Assembly: GCA_035473395.1 (NCBI GenBank)
Contig: DATIOF010000054.1
Location: 1 to 17,345, forward strand
Length of the DNA stretch: 17,345 nucleotides
DNA from: AC-32 sp035473395
Lineage (GTDB): Bacteria > Actinomycetota > Thermoleophilia > Gaiellales > Gaiellaceae
Reading direction: 5' to 3'
The notes under the pieces: generated by a model
The model's input: the letters and a program-made list of their open reading frames with translations, nothing else
The model's database searches: none
Told to the model about the DNA's origin: nothing
Part shown: positions 6,527-13,905 of the stretch, in pieces
How positions within the stretch are numbered: position 1 is the stretch's first letter
How the letters are laid out: every line of letters starts with the position of its first letter
Program-made: the position numbers and the translations under genes

Positions 6527-7840
6527 ATGACGGCCACCGACCCCCACGAACTGCCCGGCGTCGAGGAGGTCGGGGAGGAGCTGCACGACCTGATTCGCGA
6601 GCTTTTCCCGATCTGCCGCAGCATCACCGGCAACGGTCTGAGGCGGACGTTCGAGCTGATCGGCGAGCGGATCCCGCTCGAGGTGACAGAGGTGCCGACC
6701 GGGACGCAGGTGCTGGACTGGACGATCCCGCAGGAGTGGAACGTCGAGGCCGCCTGGGTCGCCGGCCCTGACGGCGAGCGGGTCGTCGACTTCGCCGACT
6801 CAAACCTGCACCTGCTCGGCTACAGCGTCCCCGTGCGGCGGCGTTTGCCGCTCGCCGAGCTGAAGGAGCACCTCTGGTCTCTGCCGGAGCATCCGGACCG
6901 GATCCCGTTTCGCAACTCCTACTACAGCCCGAACTGGGGCTTCTGCCTGCCACACCGCGTGCTCGAGTCGCTGCCCGAGGGCGAGTACGAAGTCTGCATC
7001 GACTCGACGCTCGAGGACGGCTCGCTGACCTACGCCGAGGCGTTCGTGCCGGGCGAGACCGAGGACGAGGTGCTTGTCTCCGGGTACGCCTGCCACCCCT
7101 CGCTGGCGAATGAGAACCTCTCGGGCCTCGCCGTGATGACGCTGCTCGCGCGTGAGCTGGCGACGCGAAGGCCGCGCTACTCGTACCGCTTCCTCTTCAG
7201 CCCGGCGACAATCGGACCGATCGCGTGGCTGGCCCGGAACGAGGAGCGTCTCGCGCGCGTCAAACATGGGCTCGTCTGCTATTGCGTCGGCGACTCCGGG
7301 GCGCTGACGTACAAGAAGAGTCGCCGCGGAGACAGAGAAATCGACCGCGTCGTGCAGCTCGTGCTGCGCGACTCTGTTGGGCCCTCGGAGGTGCAGGAAT
7401 GGGAGCCGTGGGGCGGCGACGAACGTCAGTTCAACTCGCCGGGCTTCGACCTACCCGTCGGCGCGCTGACGCGGACGCCGCCGGGCGCGTTTCCCGCGTA
7501 CCACAGCTCGGCCGACGATCTCGACTTCGTCGAGCCGGCCGCGCTCGGCCGGAGCTTCCACGCGTACATGGCCGTGTTCGACGTGCTCGAGACGAACGAG
7601 GCCTATGTGAACCTGAGCCCGAAGGGCGAGCCGCAACTCGGGCGGCGCGGGCTCTACCGGGCGATCGGCGCCAGCGGCCGGGCCAGCGTCGATGAGCTCT
7701 CCCTGCTGTGGGTGCTGAGCCTCTCCGACGGCGAGCACACGCTCGTCGACATCGCCGAGCGCTCTGGGCTCGGCTATGCGCAGGTGCGCGACGCCGCGCG
7801 CACGCTCGTCGAGCACGACTTGCTAGCGATCGCGTCGTGA
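6527..7840 (+). CDS. Aminopeptidase-like protein (DUF2172/DUF4910) with C-terminal winged helix
   Basis: A 437-residue cytoplasmic protein (no signal peptide) of the DUF4910 family, which has a zinc-aminopeptidase-like fold with an inserted DUF2172 domain. The opening LIRELFPICRSITGNGLR is characteristic. Candidate metal-site motifs are ACHPSLANENLSG (His190, Asn195-Glu196-Asn197), GGDERQFNSPG (Asp298, Glu299) and YHSSADDLDF (His326, Asp330, Asp331). The last 70 residues (DELSLLWVLSLSDGEHTL ... VRDAARTLVEHDLL) resemble the winged-helix domain often attached to this family. Family members commonly sit in polysaccharide or nucleotide-sugar loci, as here beside the cupin, dehydrogenase and C-methyltransferase, yet their reaction is not known to me. 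Amide cleavage or deacylation of a sugar intermediate is conceivable. The 3' end overlaps the convergent cupin gene by 18 bp. ATG 6527 has no obvious ribosome site. Confidence 0.88.
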   Translation: MTATDPHELPGVEEVGEELHDLIRELFPICRSITGNGLRRTFELIGERIPLEVTEVPTGTQVLDWTIPQEWNVEAAWVAGPDGERVVDFADSNLHLLGYSVPVRRRLPLAELKEHLWSLPEHPDRIPFRNSYYSPNWGFCLPHRVLESLPEGEYEVCIDSTLEDGSLTYAEAFVPGETEDEVLVSGYACHPSLANENLSGLAVMTLLARELATRRPRYSYRFLFSPATIGPIAWLARNEERLARVKHGLVCYCVGDSGALTYKKSRRGDREIDRVVQLVLRDSVGPSEVQEWEPWGGDERQFNSPGFDLPVGALTRTPPGAFPAYHSSADDLDFVEPAALGRSFHAYMAVFDVLETNEAYVNLSPKGEPQLGRRGLYRAIGASGRASVDELSLLWVLSLSDGEHTLVDIAERSGLGYAQVRDAARTLVEHDLLAIAS

Positions 7841-8308
7841 CCAGTCGTACGGGATCGAGTCTCCGTCCGGGTCCAACCGCTCGGTGCGCGAGGGGTCGTG
7901 CGGGTGGGTGGCGCAATTCGCGACCAACGCGAACGGCGCGCTAAGGCCCTTCAGCCCGCTCCAGACCCCGGGCGGGATGACAGCGAGCAAATGGCTGTCG
8001 GGCCCGAGGAAGGCCTCGACGAGCGTCCCGCGCGTCGCCGAGCCTTCGCGGTCGTCGTACAGCGCGAGCTTCACCCGTCCGAACGGGCAGGCGTAGTTCA
8101 GGCTCAGTTCGCGGTGCCGGTGCCACGCCTTCACGGCTCCCTGGTGCACGGTTGTGAAGTAGATCTCGCCGAACTCGACAAAGTGCGGATCGTCGCGGCG
8201 GAGCATGTGCATGATCGTCCCGCGCTCGTCCGGGATTCGCCGCAGCGGGACGAACGAGACGCCGTCGATCATGCCGTCGCCGCGCAGGATGCTGACGCCG
8301 TCGCTCAC
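7823..8308 (-). CDS. RmlC-like cupin, NDP-4-keto-sugar epimerase family
   Basis: A 161-residue single-domain cupin related to dTDP-4-dehydrorhamnose 3,5-epimerase. Visible features are DERG (27-30), the WHRH motif with His63 and His65 on the cupin barrel, RVKLALYDDR, and IPPGVWSGLKG. The end is VANCATHPHDP (Asn131 on) ... IPYDW. RmlC normally has a catalytic Tyr where VANCAT lies, so this is a separate subfamily. It may epimerise one carbon only or act on a different 4-keto-sugar. I chose GTG 8308 because it overlaps the dehydrogenase TGA (GTGA, 4 bp), a coupling seen at other junctions here; ATG 8272 at residue 13 is an alternative. It is the last gene of the leftward sugar-tailoring run and overlaps the aminopeptidase-like gene tail to tail. 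Family assignment is good, substrate unknown. Confidence 0.83.
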   Translation of the reverse strand: MSDGVSILRGDGMIDGVSFVPLRRIPDERGTIMHMLRRDDPHFVEFGEIYFTTVHQGAVKAWHRHRELSLNYACPFGRVKLALYDDREGSATRGTLVEAFLGPDSHLLAVIPPGVWSGLKGLSAPFALVANCATHPHDPSRTERLDPDGDSIPYDWSRRDR

Positions 8309-8982
8309 GCCGTCGTTCGCTCGAGCACGAGGTCTTTGATCTGGACGACCGGCCGCAGTGAGAGCAGCCAGCGCACGGCGTCCGCGATGTCCTCCGGCGC
8401 TAGCAGGTCCGGGTCGTGCTCCGCGTGGCCGAGCATCGGCGTCGCCACGCGCCCGGGGAGGATCGCCGTCGCGCGGACGCCCTCGCTGCGCACCTCCTGC
8501 AGCAACGACTGCGTGAAGCCGCGGATCGCCCATTTGGAGGCGTTGTAGGCACCGCCGCCGGGCTGGCCCATCTGGCCGGACACCGACGAGAGCGTGATCA
8601 GGTAGCCCCTGCTCGCGCGGAGGTGCGGCAGAGAAGCCTGCGCGACGAGGTACGTCCCCTTCAGGTTGACGTCGATCGTCTCGTCCCACGTGGCTTCGTC
8701 CAGCTCCTCCACCGGTGCGGTGTGGAGCACGCCGGCGGCCGTGACGACGGCGTCTAGCCGGCCGAAGCGCTCGACCGCCCGCTCGACGAGCGTCCGCACC
8801 TGAGCGCTATCGGCCACGTCCGTCGGGACGGCAAGCCCGCCGAGCTCCTCGGCGAGCCGCTCCAGCGGCTCGGCCCGGCGTGCCGCGAGCGCCACGCCGA
8901 AGCCGTCCTCGGCGAGCGCGCGCGCCACGGCCTCGCCGATCCCGCTCGAGGCGCCGGTGACCAACGCCGCGCGCTCGCTCAC
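8305..8982 (-). CDS. Classical short-chain dehydrogenase/reductase
   Basis: A 225-residue NAD(P)-dependent oxidoreductase of the classical SDR type. The Rossmann motif is TGASSGIG (9-16), TAAG stands in the usual NAG position, and the catalytic set is Ser133, Tyr146 and Lys150 in the YNASK motif. The Arg pair in LAARRAEP after beta-2 hints at NADPH preference. Neighbours point to a nucleotide sugar as substrate, most simply reduction of a 4-keto group after methylation and epimerisation. Sugar 4-ketoreductases are, however, usually extended SDRs of the RmlD type, so a classical SDR in this role is inference. GTG 8982 overlaps the methyltransferase stop as GTGA, and the gene's own TGA overlaps the cupin GTG the same way, so the three genes are likely translated in series. 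Confidence 0.87.
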   Translation of the reverse strand: MSERAALVTGASSGIGEAVARALAEDGFGVALAARRAEPLERLAEELGGLAVPTDVADSAQVRTLVERAVERFGRLDAVVTAAGVLHTAPVEELDEATWDETIDVNLKGTYLVAQASLPHLRASRGYLITLSSVSGQMGQPGGGAYNASKWAIRGFTQSLLQEVRSEGVRATAILPGRVATPMLGHAEHDPDLLAPEDIADAVRWLLSLRPVVQIKDLVLERTTA

Positions 8983-10205
8983 GCGTGCACCTCGACATGA
9001 GGCACCGGCGTGACGAAACGCGTGCCGTGTGCTCGTAGGTGCGCGAGCTGCCGCATGATCTCGTCCTTCAGGTTCCAGGCGAGGATCAGCACGTAGTCCG
9101 GCCTCGTTTCCTCGATCCGTTCGGGTGGGTACACCGGGATGCGGCTGCCTGGCATGTAGCGGCCCTGCTTGTGTTGGCTCAGATCGGCGACGTAGGGGAG
9201 CAGGTCGGCGCGCACGCCGCAGTAGTTCACCATTGTCACGCCCTTGGCCGCCGCGCCGTAGCCCACGACCGCCTTTCCGTCGCGCTTCGCCTGGAGCAGG
9301 AACTCGAGCAGCTCCCGCTTCAGCGCCTGTACGCGCTCGCCGAACGCGACGTAGGTCTCGAGCTCGCGCAGACCGGCCGACTCCTCGCGACCGCGCACCT
9401 CGATCAGCCGTTCGCTCGTCTCGTGCGCCGCGCCCTCGTGGCAGGCGTAGATCCGCAGCGAGCCGCCGTGTGAGCGCAGCTCCTCGACGTCGTAGAGCCG
9501 CAGCCCGTGCGCACCGAAGACCTGTTCGACACTGACGAGCGAGAGGTAGGAGAAGTGCTCGTGGTAGATCGTGTCGAACTGCGTCTCCCGGATCAGGCGC
9601 AGCAGGTGCGGGAACTCCATCGTGATCGTCCCCTCCGGCCCGAGCAGGATGCGGAGGCCCTCCACGAAGTCATTCAGCGCCGGCGTGTGGGCCAGCACGT
9701 TGTTCCCGACGATCAGGTCGGGCTGCCGTTGCTCGGTGACCAGCCTCGCCGCCAGTTCGCTGCCGAAGAACTCGACGACGGAGGGAATCCCGCGCTCCTC
9801 GGCGACGACGGCCACGTTGGCTGCGGGCTCGATCCCCAGCACCGGGACACCGGCTTCCACGAACCACTGCAAGAGGTAGCCGTCGTTGCTCGCCACTTCG
9901 ACCACGAAGCTCTCGGGACCGAGGCCGAGCCGCGGCACGACGCCCTCGACGTAGGTTTTCGCATGCCGCACCCAGCTCTCGGAGACGGACGAGAAGTAGA
10001 CGTAGTCCGAGAAGATGCCGGCCGGAGTCTCGAACTCCTCGAGCTGGACCAGGAAGCAGCGCTCGCAGACGTAGGCGTGAAGCGGGTAGTAGAGCTCGCC
10101 CTCGTGCAGCTGCTCCTCGCTCAGGAACGAGTTCGCGAGCGGCGAGGTGCCTAGGTCGACGAAGGTGTGCCGCAGGGGCGCGGCGCAGAAGCGGCACTCA
10201 GCCAC
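8979..10205 (-). CDS. SAM-dependent C-methyltransferase of the TylC3/NovU type (NDP-4-keto-deoxysugar)
   Basis: A 408-residue three-part methyltransferase. The N-terminal zinc-binding domain has Cys4, Cys7, Cys47 and Cys50. The SAM domain shows VVEVASNDGYLL at about 101-112 and the YHEHFSY motif with His215, Glu216 and His217, the region that holds the catalytic acid/base in characterised relatives. A C-terminal domain contains GYGAAAKGVTMVNYCG and SRIPVYPPE. Known members such as TylC3, NovU and TcaB9 transfer a methyl group to C-3 of an NDP-4-keto-6-deoxysugar, making branched sugars. The same reaction is inferred here, with an uncertain carbon. GTG 10205 begins inside the epimerase gene (8-bp overlap) and places the first zinc Cys at residue 4, as in relatives. 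All expected domains are present, so it is probably functional. Confidence 0.93.
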   Translation of the reverse strand: MAECRFCAAPLRHTFVDLGTSPLANSFLSEEQLHEGELYYPLHAYVCERCFLVQLEEFETPAGIFSDYVYFSSVSESWVRHAKTYVEGVVPRLGLGPESFVVEVASNDGYLLQWFVEAGVPVLGIEPAANVAVVAEERGIPSVVEFFGSELAARLVTEQRQPDLIVGNNVLAHTPALNDFVEGLRILLGPEGTITMEFPHLLRLIRETQFDTIYHEHFSYLSLVSVEQVFGAHGLRLYDVEELRSHGGSLRIYACHEGAAHETSERLIEVRGREESAGLRELETYVAFGERVQALKRELLEFLLQAKRDGKAVVGYGAAAKGVTMVNYCGVRADLLPYVADLSQHKQGRYMPGSRIPVYPPERIEETRPDYVLILAWNLKDEIMRQLAHLRAHGTRFVTPVPHVEVHA

Positions 10206-11265
10206 GGGCGACCGGCGCGGGCTGCGCCCACTCGAGCCTCTCGTTCACGAGGCCGGCACGGCGAAGGTCGTCGAGCACCCGCAGGCGCACGAGCGGCGAG
10301 GTGCGGAAGTCAGGGTCGGCGAAGCCCATGCGCTCCAGGCCGGCCGAGATGTCCTCGATCGCCTCGGCGAGGCCGACCTGCGGCTGGTGCTCGGGCGCGA
10401 GCTCGCGGAAGAGGCCGAAGCCGACCTTGTAGGAGCGCGAGTCGGGCGCGGCGTCCTCGCGCACGCTCACCTCGACGCCCGGGACGATCTCGGCGACGGC
10501 GTCTGCGAGCTGGCGGATCTGGTAGTTCCAGTCGTCCGAGCCCGCGTTCAGGGCGAGAAACGCACCGCCGTGTTGCGCCGGGCGCTCGAGCGCCCATTCG
10601 ATCGCGCGGGCCATGTCGCGCACGTGGATCAGCGGCCGCCAGGGCGTGCCGTCGCTGAGGATCGTGATCTCGCGGAAGGCGTAGGCACCGGCGACGAAGT
10701 CGTTCAGTACGAGGTCGAGCCGCAGCCGGTCGCTCATCCCGCACGCGGTCGCAAACCGGAGGCTCGTGACCGCAAAGCCGTCTCCGGCGACCTCGGCCAG
10801 GCCTTCCTCGGCGAGCAGCTTCGACCGCGCGTACGCGGTGAGCGGGCCGGTCTCGGACTCCTCGGTGCGCAGCCCCTCCTCGGCCAGGCCGTAGACGCTG
10901 CAGCTGGAAGCGAAGACGAAGCTGCTGACGCCCGCCTCGCGCGCCGCGCGCGCCAGCTCGACCGTGGCGCGATGGTTGACGTCGAGCGTTGCTTCCTCGT
11001 AGGTCGTCCCGATCGGATCATTCGAGACGCCGGCCAGGTGGACGACGGCGTCGATGCCCTCGAGCGATCCGGCCGGCGGCCGTCGCACGTCGCCGAACCA
11101 CTGGCAATCGAGCCGTCGCTCGGGCAGCACGGTGGTTCCGGTCAGGCAATGCGCGAAGAAGCCGGTGTCCAGGCCCGCGAGGTGCGCGTCCGGCCGCGCG
11201 TCGCGGAGGTACTCGACTACGACCGGGCCGACGTAGCCCATATTGCCCGTGACGAGGATCCGCAC
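10198..11265 (-). CDS. NAD-dependent epimerase/dehydratase (extended SDR)
   Basis: A 355-residue extended short-chain dehydrogenase acting on a nucleotide sugar. TGNMGYVG (6-13) is the NAD site, HLAGVSNDP follows beta-4, and the catalytic set is Ser121 in SSCSVYG, Tyr145 and Lys149 in AYARSK. RPLIHVRDMARAI is the standard substrate-domain motif. An early GLDTGFF segment recalls a subgroup often found next to C-methyltransferases. It is not a clear RmlB dehydratase and could be a 4-epimerase, a 4-ketoreductase or a dehydratase. GTG 11265 is preceded by GGAAGG at a 10-base spacing, one of the few recognisable ribosome sites in the window. It lies 57 bp downstream of the GT2 gene and its 3' end overlaps the methyltransferase. 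Confidence 0.9.
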   Translation of the reverse strand: MRILVTGNMGYVGPVVVEYLRDARPDAHLAGLDTGFFAHCLTGTTVLPERRLDCQWFGDVRRPPAGSLEGIDAVVHLAGVSNDPIGTTYEEATLDVNHRATVELARAAREAGVSSFVFASSCSVYGLAEEGLRTEESETGPLTAYARSKLLAEEGLAEVAGDGFAVTSLRFATACGMSDRLRLDLVLNDFVAGAYAFREITILSDGTPWRPLIHVRDMARAIEWALERPAQHGGAFLALNAGSDDWNYQIRQLADAVAEIVPGVEVSVREDAAPDSRSYKVGFGLFRELAPEHQPQVGLAEAIEDISAGLERMGFADPDFRTSPLVRLRVLDDLRRAGLVNERLEWAQPAPVARG

Positions 11266-11275
11266 TGCTAGCCGA

Positions 11276-11281
11276 CCTTCC
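11276..11281 (-). promoter_or_regulatory. Shine-Dalgarno site for the epimerase gene
   Basis: On the minus strand the sequence reads GGAAGG, then 10 bases, then GTG at 11265. It supports the GTG as start and suggests independent translation initiation after the 57-bp gap, in contrast to the overlapping junctions downstream. Confidence 0.5.
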
Positions 11282-11322
11282 GTAGCACCGCTGTTCGAAG
11301 TTTCACGACGATGGGACCCACG

Positions 11323-12324
11323 TCAATTGCGCAGGTGCACGCGCAGGCGCTTGCGCAGGACCAGGTAGCGGAGCCGGCGGATCAGCCGTCGCGCCGGGCC
11401 GCCGCCGACAAAGCCGACGAGCGCGAGCGGTGTGCGGGGGTCGACGGCGACCCGCGGGTAGGTCCGCAGCGCCTGCGAGACGTCCGCCCGCGCGGGGCCT
11501 CGCTCGCCGTCCTCCAGGTGGTCGAGCGCCGCCGAAAGATGCGCCCCGGCCCGCCGCCGCCGCAGCCAGCGCGCGTCGTCAGGCGCGAGCTCGGGCGACG
11601 AGGCGAGCAGGCCGTCGACGTACTTGAAGAGCTCGACCTGCATCTCGCCGCGTCCCTTCGCGGTCATCGTGATCTGCGTGTCGTGGACCCGGTAGCCGGC
11701 GTCTCGGACCGGGAGGTACCCGACAGGGAAGGCGAAAGCGAGCCGTAGCCACATCGTGTAGTCGAAGTAGGTCGTGCCCTCGTCGAACGCCGCGCCGACC
11801 GCCTCGTACGCGGCGCGGCGGACGAGCAGCGTCGGCATCCCGATGATGTTGTGCCGCAGGAGCTTCGGGACGAACTCGTTCGGCGCGTAGACACCCTCCG
11901 TCAGCACCAGCTTCGAGTCCTCGGTCCGGCGCGACTGCGAGTCGATCTCGTAGTTCCCGGAGAACACGAAGCCGCACTCGGGGTGGCGCTCGAGGAAGTC
12001 GACGCGCCGGTCGAGGAAGTCCGGGTCCCAGCGGTCATCGTCGTGGAGGATCCCGACGTACGGCGCCTGGCCGGCCGTGATCAGGCGCGTGTGGTTGGTC
12101 GCGGCGCTGAGGTCTGCTCCGATCGCCTGGTAGCCGATGCGGGGGTCCGCGAGGTACGGCTTCAGGTCCTGCTCGAGCTTGCCGCCCGGCGCGCCGTTCT
12201 CGGAGATCAGCAGCGTCCAGTCCGACCGGGTCTGCGCGAGCACCGAGTCGATCGCCTCGTGGATGTAGGGCGCGACGCTGCGCGTCGGCATGCGCACGTC
12301 GACCATGGCCCGTTGCTCGGTCAC
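11323..12324 (-). CDS. Family 2 glycosyltransferase
   Basis: A 333-residue GT-A fold enzyme, without membrane anchor, that transfers a sugar from an NDP donor to a growing glycan at the cytoplasmic face. The N-terminus VDVRMPTRSVAPYIHEAIDS is the typical GT2 nucleotide-binding opening. The metal-binding acidic motif is HDDDRWDP with Asp95-97. The segment PTLLVRRAAYEAVGAF-like (GMPTLLVRRAAYEAVG) and FDYTMWLRLA supply the acceptor-side ED-type region. The C-terminal 70 residues are Arg-rich and may associate with the membrane. GTG 12324 is the longest start; ATG 12306 is an alternative that would shorten the N-terminus by six residues. It is the first gene of the leftward sugar cassette and is divergent from the flippase across 33 bp. 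Donor and linkage cannot be read from the sequence. Confidence 0.9.
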   Translation of the reverse strand: MTEQRAMVDVRMPTRSVAPYIHEAIDSVLAQTRSDWTLLISENGAPGGKLEQDLKPYLADPRIGYQAIGADLSAATNHTRLITAGQAPYVGILHDDDRWDPDFLDRRVDFLERHPECGFVFSGNYEIDSQSRRTEDSKLVLTEGVYAPNEFVPKLLRHNIIGMPTLLVRRAAYEAVGAAFDEGTTYFDYTMWLRLAFAFPVGYLPVRDAGYRVHDTQITMTAKGRGEMQVELFKYVDGLLASSPELAPDDARWLRRRRAGAHLSAALDHLEDGERGPARADVSQALRTYPRVAVDPRTPLALVGFVGGGPARRLIRRLRYLVLRKRLRVHLRN

Positions 12325-12357
12325 GGACGGGTTCTACCAGCAAGGTTGGCCGTTACG
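12325..12357. promoter_or_regulatory. 33-bp divergent spacer between GT2 and flippase genes
   Basis: This spacer is too short for two separate full promoters. On the minus strand TAGAAC (12336-12331) lies 6 bases before GTG 12324, a near match to a -10 box placed for a leaderless transcript. On the plus strand AAGG (12342-12345) lies 12 bases before ATG 12358 as a weak ribosome site. Promoters probably extend into the flanking genes. Confidence 0.3.
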
Positions 12358-13905
12358 ATGACTCGGCGTGCGAAGGCCGTGGCCGCGATGACGCCGGGGG
12401 ACTCGGCCCTGCCCCCGCCGCACCCCGAGGAGCGGGTCGCGAGCGACAGCATTGCGCGGAACACGCTCTACGCGACCCTGAACGGCGTGATCTCGGCTGC
12501 GATCGCGGCCGTTCTCACGCTGTACCTGATCCGGGCGCTCGACCCGCACGGCTACGGCGTCTACACGCTCGCGCTCGCCATCGGGGCGCTCTTCGCGCTC
12601 CTGATGGACCTCGGGATCAGCTCGTCGGTCGCTCGCTTCATCGCCGAGCGGCGCGGCGACCGCCGCGCGATCGCCGACTACGTCGCTGACGCGCTGCGGC
12701 TGAAGGTGCTGATCGCAGGGCTCGTCGGCGTGGTCCTCGTCTTCGCGGCCGGGCCGATCGCCGACCTCTACTCCAAGCCGGGCTTGACCTGGCCGCTGCG
12801 CGGGGTCGCCCTCGCCCTCGTCGCCGGCTCGGTGATGCAGCTCTACGGCGCCGTCCTGATCGCGCAGGCGCGGGTCGGAGCGATCATCGCGATGTCAATC
12901 ACGCAGAGCGTCGTGTTCCTGGTCGCTGCGATCGCCCTGGTCTCGGCCGGCACCGGAGCGACCGGAGCGGCGTTTGCGCGCGCGGTCGGCTACGGCGCCG
13001 CGGTCGTGGTCGGCTCCATCGTGGTCGCGAAGCTGTTCGGCCGCCGTGCGCTTGCGATCGGGTCGTCGAAGGGCCGTACGCGACAGATCGCCGCCTACGC
13101 GGGCGTGCTCGCGGTGGTCGAGGGCGCGTACCTGTTCTTCGACCAGCTCGACGCGTTGCTGATCGGCGCCTTCAAGTCGTCCGCCGCGGTCGGGCTCTTC
13201 CAGGCGGCGTTCGGGCTGACGGTCTTCATGCACTACCCCGCCGGCGCCGTCGCGGTCAGCGTTGCGCCGCGCGTGGCGAGCCACCAGGAGCGTGGGTCCG
13301 ACGTCCGCGCCTTCACGCTCACAACCCGTTTCCTGATCGTCGGCTACGCGGCGCTGCTCGCCCCGCTTCTCGTCTGGGCCGGGCCGATCGTCGACCTGCT
13401 GCTGGGCTCGAGCTACGCCCACTCGGAGAGCGTCCTGCGGGCGTTCGCACCGTACGTCTTCCTCGGCGGCGTGGGTGCGTTCCTCTCGGCGAGCGCCAAC
13501 TACCTCGGGCAGGCGCGCAGGCGGCTCGCGCCGGCGATCGCGGCGGTGTTGATCAACCTCGTCGTGGACGTCGTGCTGATCCCGCGGATCGGGATCGTCG
13601 CCGGCGCGATCGGCACCGGGCTCGCGCTCGCCGTCTACGTACCCGCGCACCTCTGGATCTGCGTCCGGGCGCTCGACGCGCCGCTCCGCCCGCTCGGGCT
13701 CGCGCTCGTGCGGTCGCTCGTCGCGTCGACGGCGATGGCGGGCGTGCTCCTCGCGTTTGGCACCTCGAACCTCTCGGTGGTCGACTGGCTCGCGGGCGGC
13801 GCTGCTTCCGTGTTGGCGTACCTGGCCGTTCTGTTCCTGCTGCGCGAGCTGACCGTCCGCGAGCTCCGGGACGTCCGAGGCTGGGTCAGCGCGCGCTTCG
13901 GTTGA
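12358..13905 (+). CDS. Polysaccharide flippase (Wzx/MOP superfamily)
   Basis: A 515-residue integral membrane protein with about 12-14 helices and a short charged N-terminus of about 35 residues. The first helices carry the MOP-family pattern: ALDPHGYGVYTLALAIG, then MDLGISSSVARFIAE. Such proteins exchange undecaprenyl-linked oligosaccharide from the inner to the outer leaflet. It fits the neighbouring glycosyltransferases and the Wzy-like protein as a Wzx/Wzy-type pathway. The frame stays open far upstream of 12358, but that region is the antisense of the GT2 gene and is rejected. ATG 12358 or ATG 12388 are both possible, and both precede the first helix. It is the only plus-strand gene between two leftward blocks, so it needs its own promoter. 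Its last 20 bases overlap the convergent GT4 gene. Confidence 0.92.
   Translation: MTRRAKAVAAMTPGDSALPPPHPEERVASDSIARNTLYATLNGVISAAIAAVLTLYLIRALDPHGYGVYTLALAIGALFALLMDLGISSSVARFIAERRGDRRAIADYVADALRLKVLIAGLVGVVLVFAAGPIADLYSKPGLTWPLRGVALALVAGSVMQLYGAVLIAQARVGAIIAMSITQSVVFLVAAIALVSAGTGATGAAFARAVGYGAAVVVGSIVVAKLFGRRALAIGSSKGRTRQIAAYAGVLAVVEGAYLFFDQLDALLIGAFKSSAAVGLFQAAFGLTVFMHYPAGAVAVSVAPRVASHQERGSDVRAFTLTTRFLIVGYAALLAPLLVWAGPIVDLLLGSSYAHSESVLRAFAPYVFLGGVGAFLSASANYLGQARRRLAPAIAAVLINLVVDVVLIPRIGIVAGAIGTGLALAVYVPAHLWICVRALDAPLRPLGLALVRSLVASTAMAGVLLAFGTSNLSVVDWLAGGAASVLAYLAVLFLLRELTVRELRDVRGWVSARFG

Noticed and set aside
4942..6771. Long plus-strand open frame (609 codons) opposite the beta-helix gene
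   Set aside because: No domain or plausible start; the minus-strand frame carries a signal peptide, beta-helix repeats and an Ig-like module.
11851..12357. Upstream extension of the flippase frame
   Set aside because: It is antisense to the GT2 gene, has no membrane segment or family similarity, and would put 169 non-family residues before the first flippase helix.
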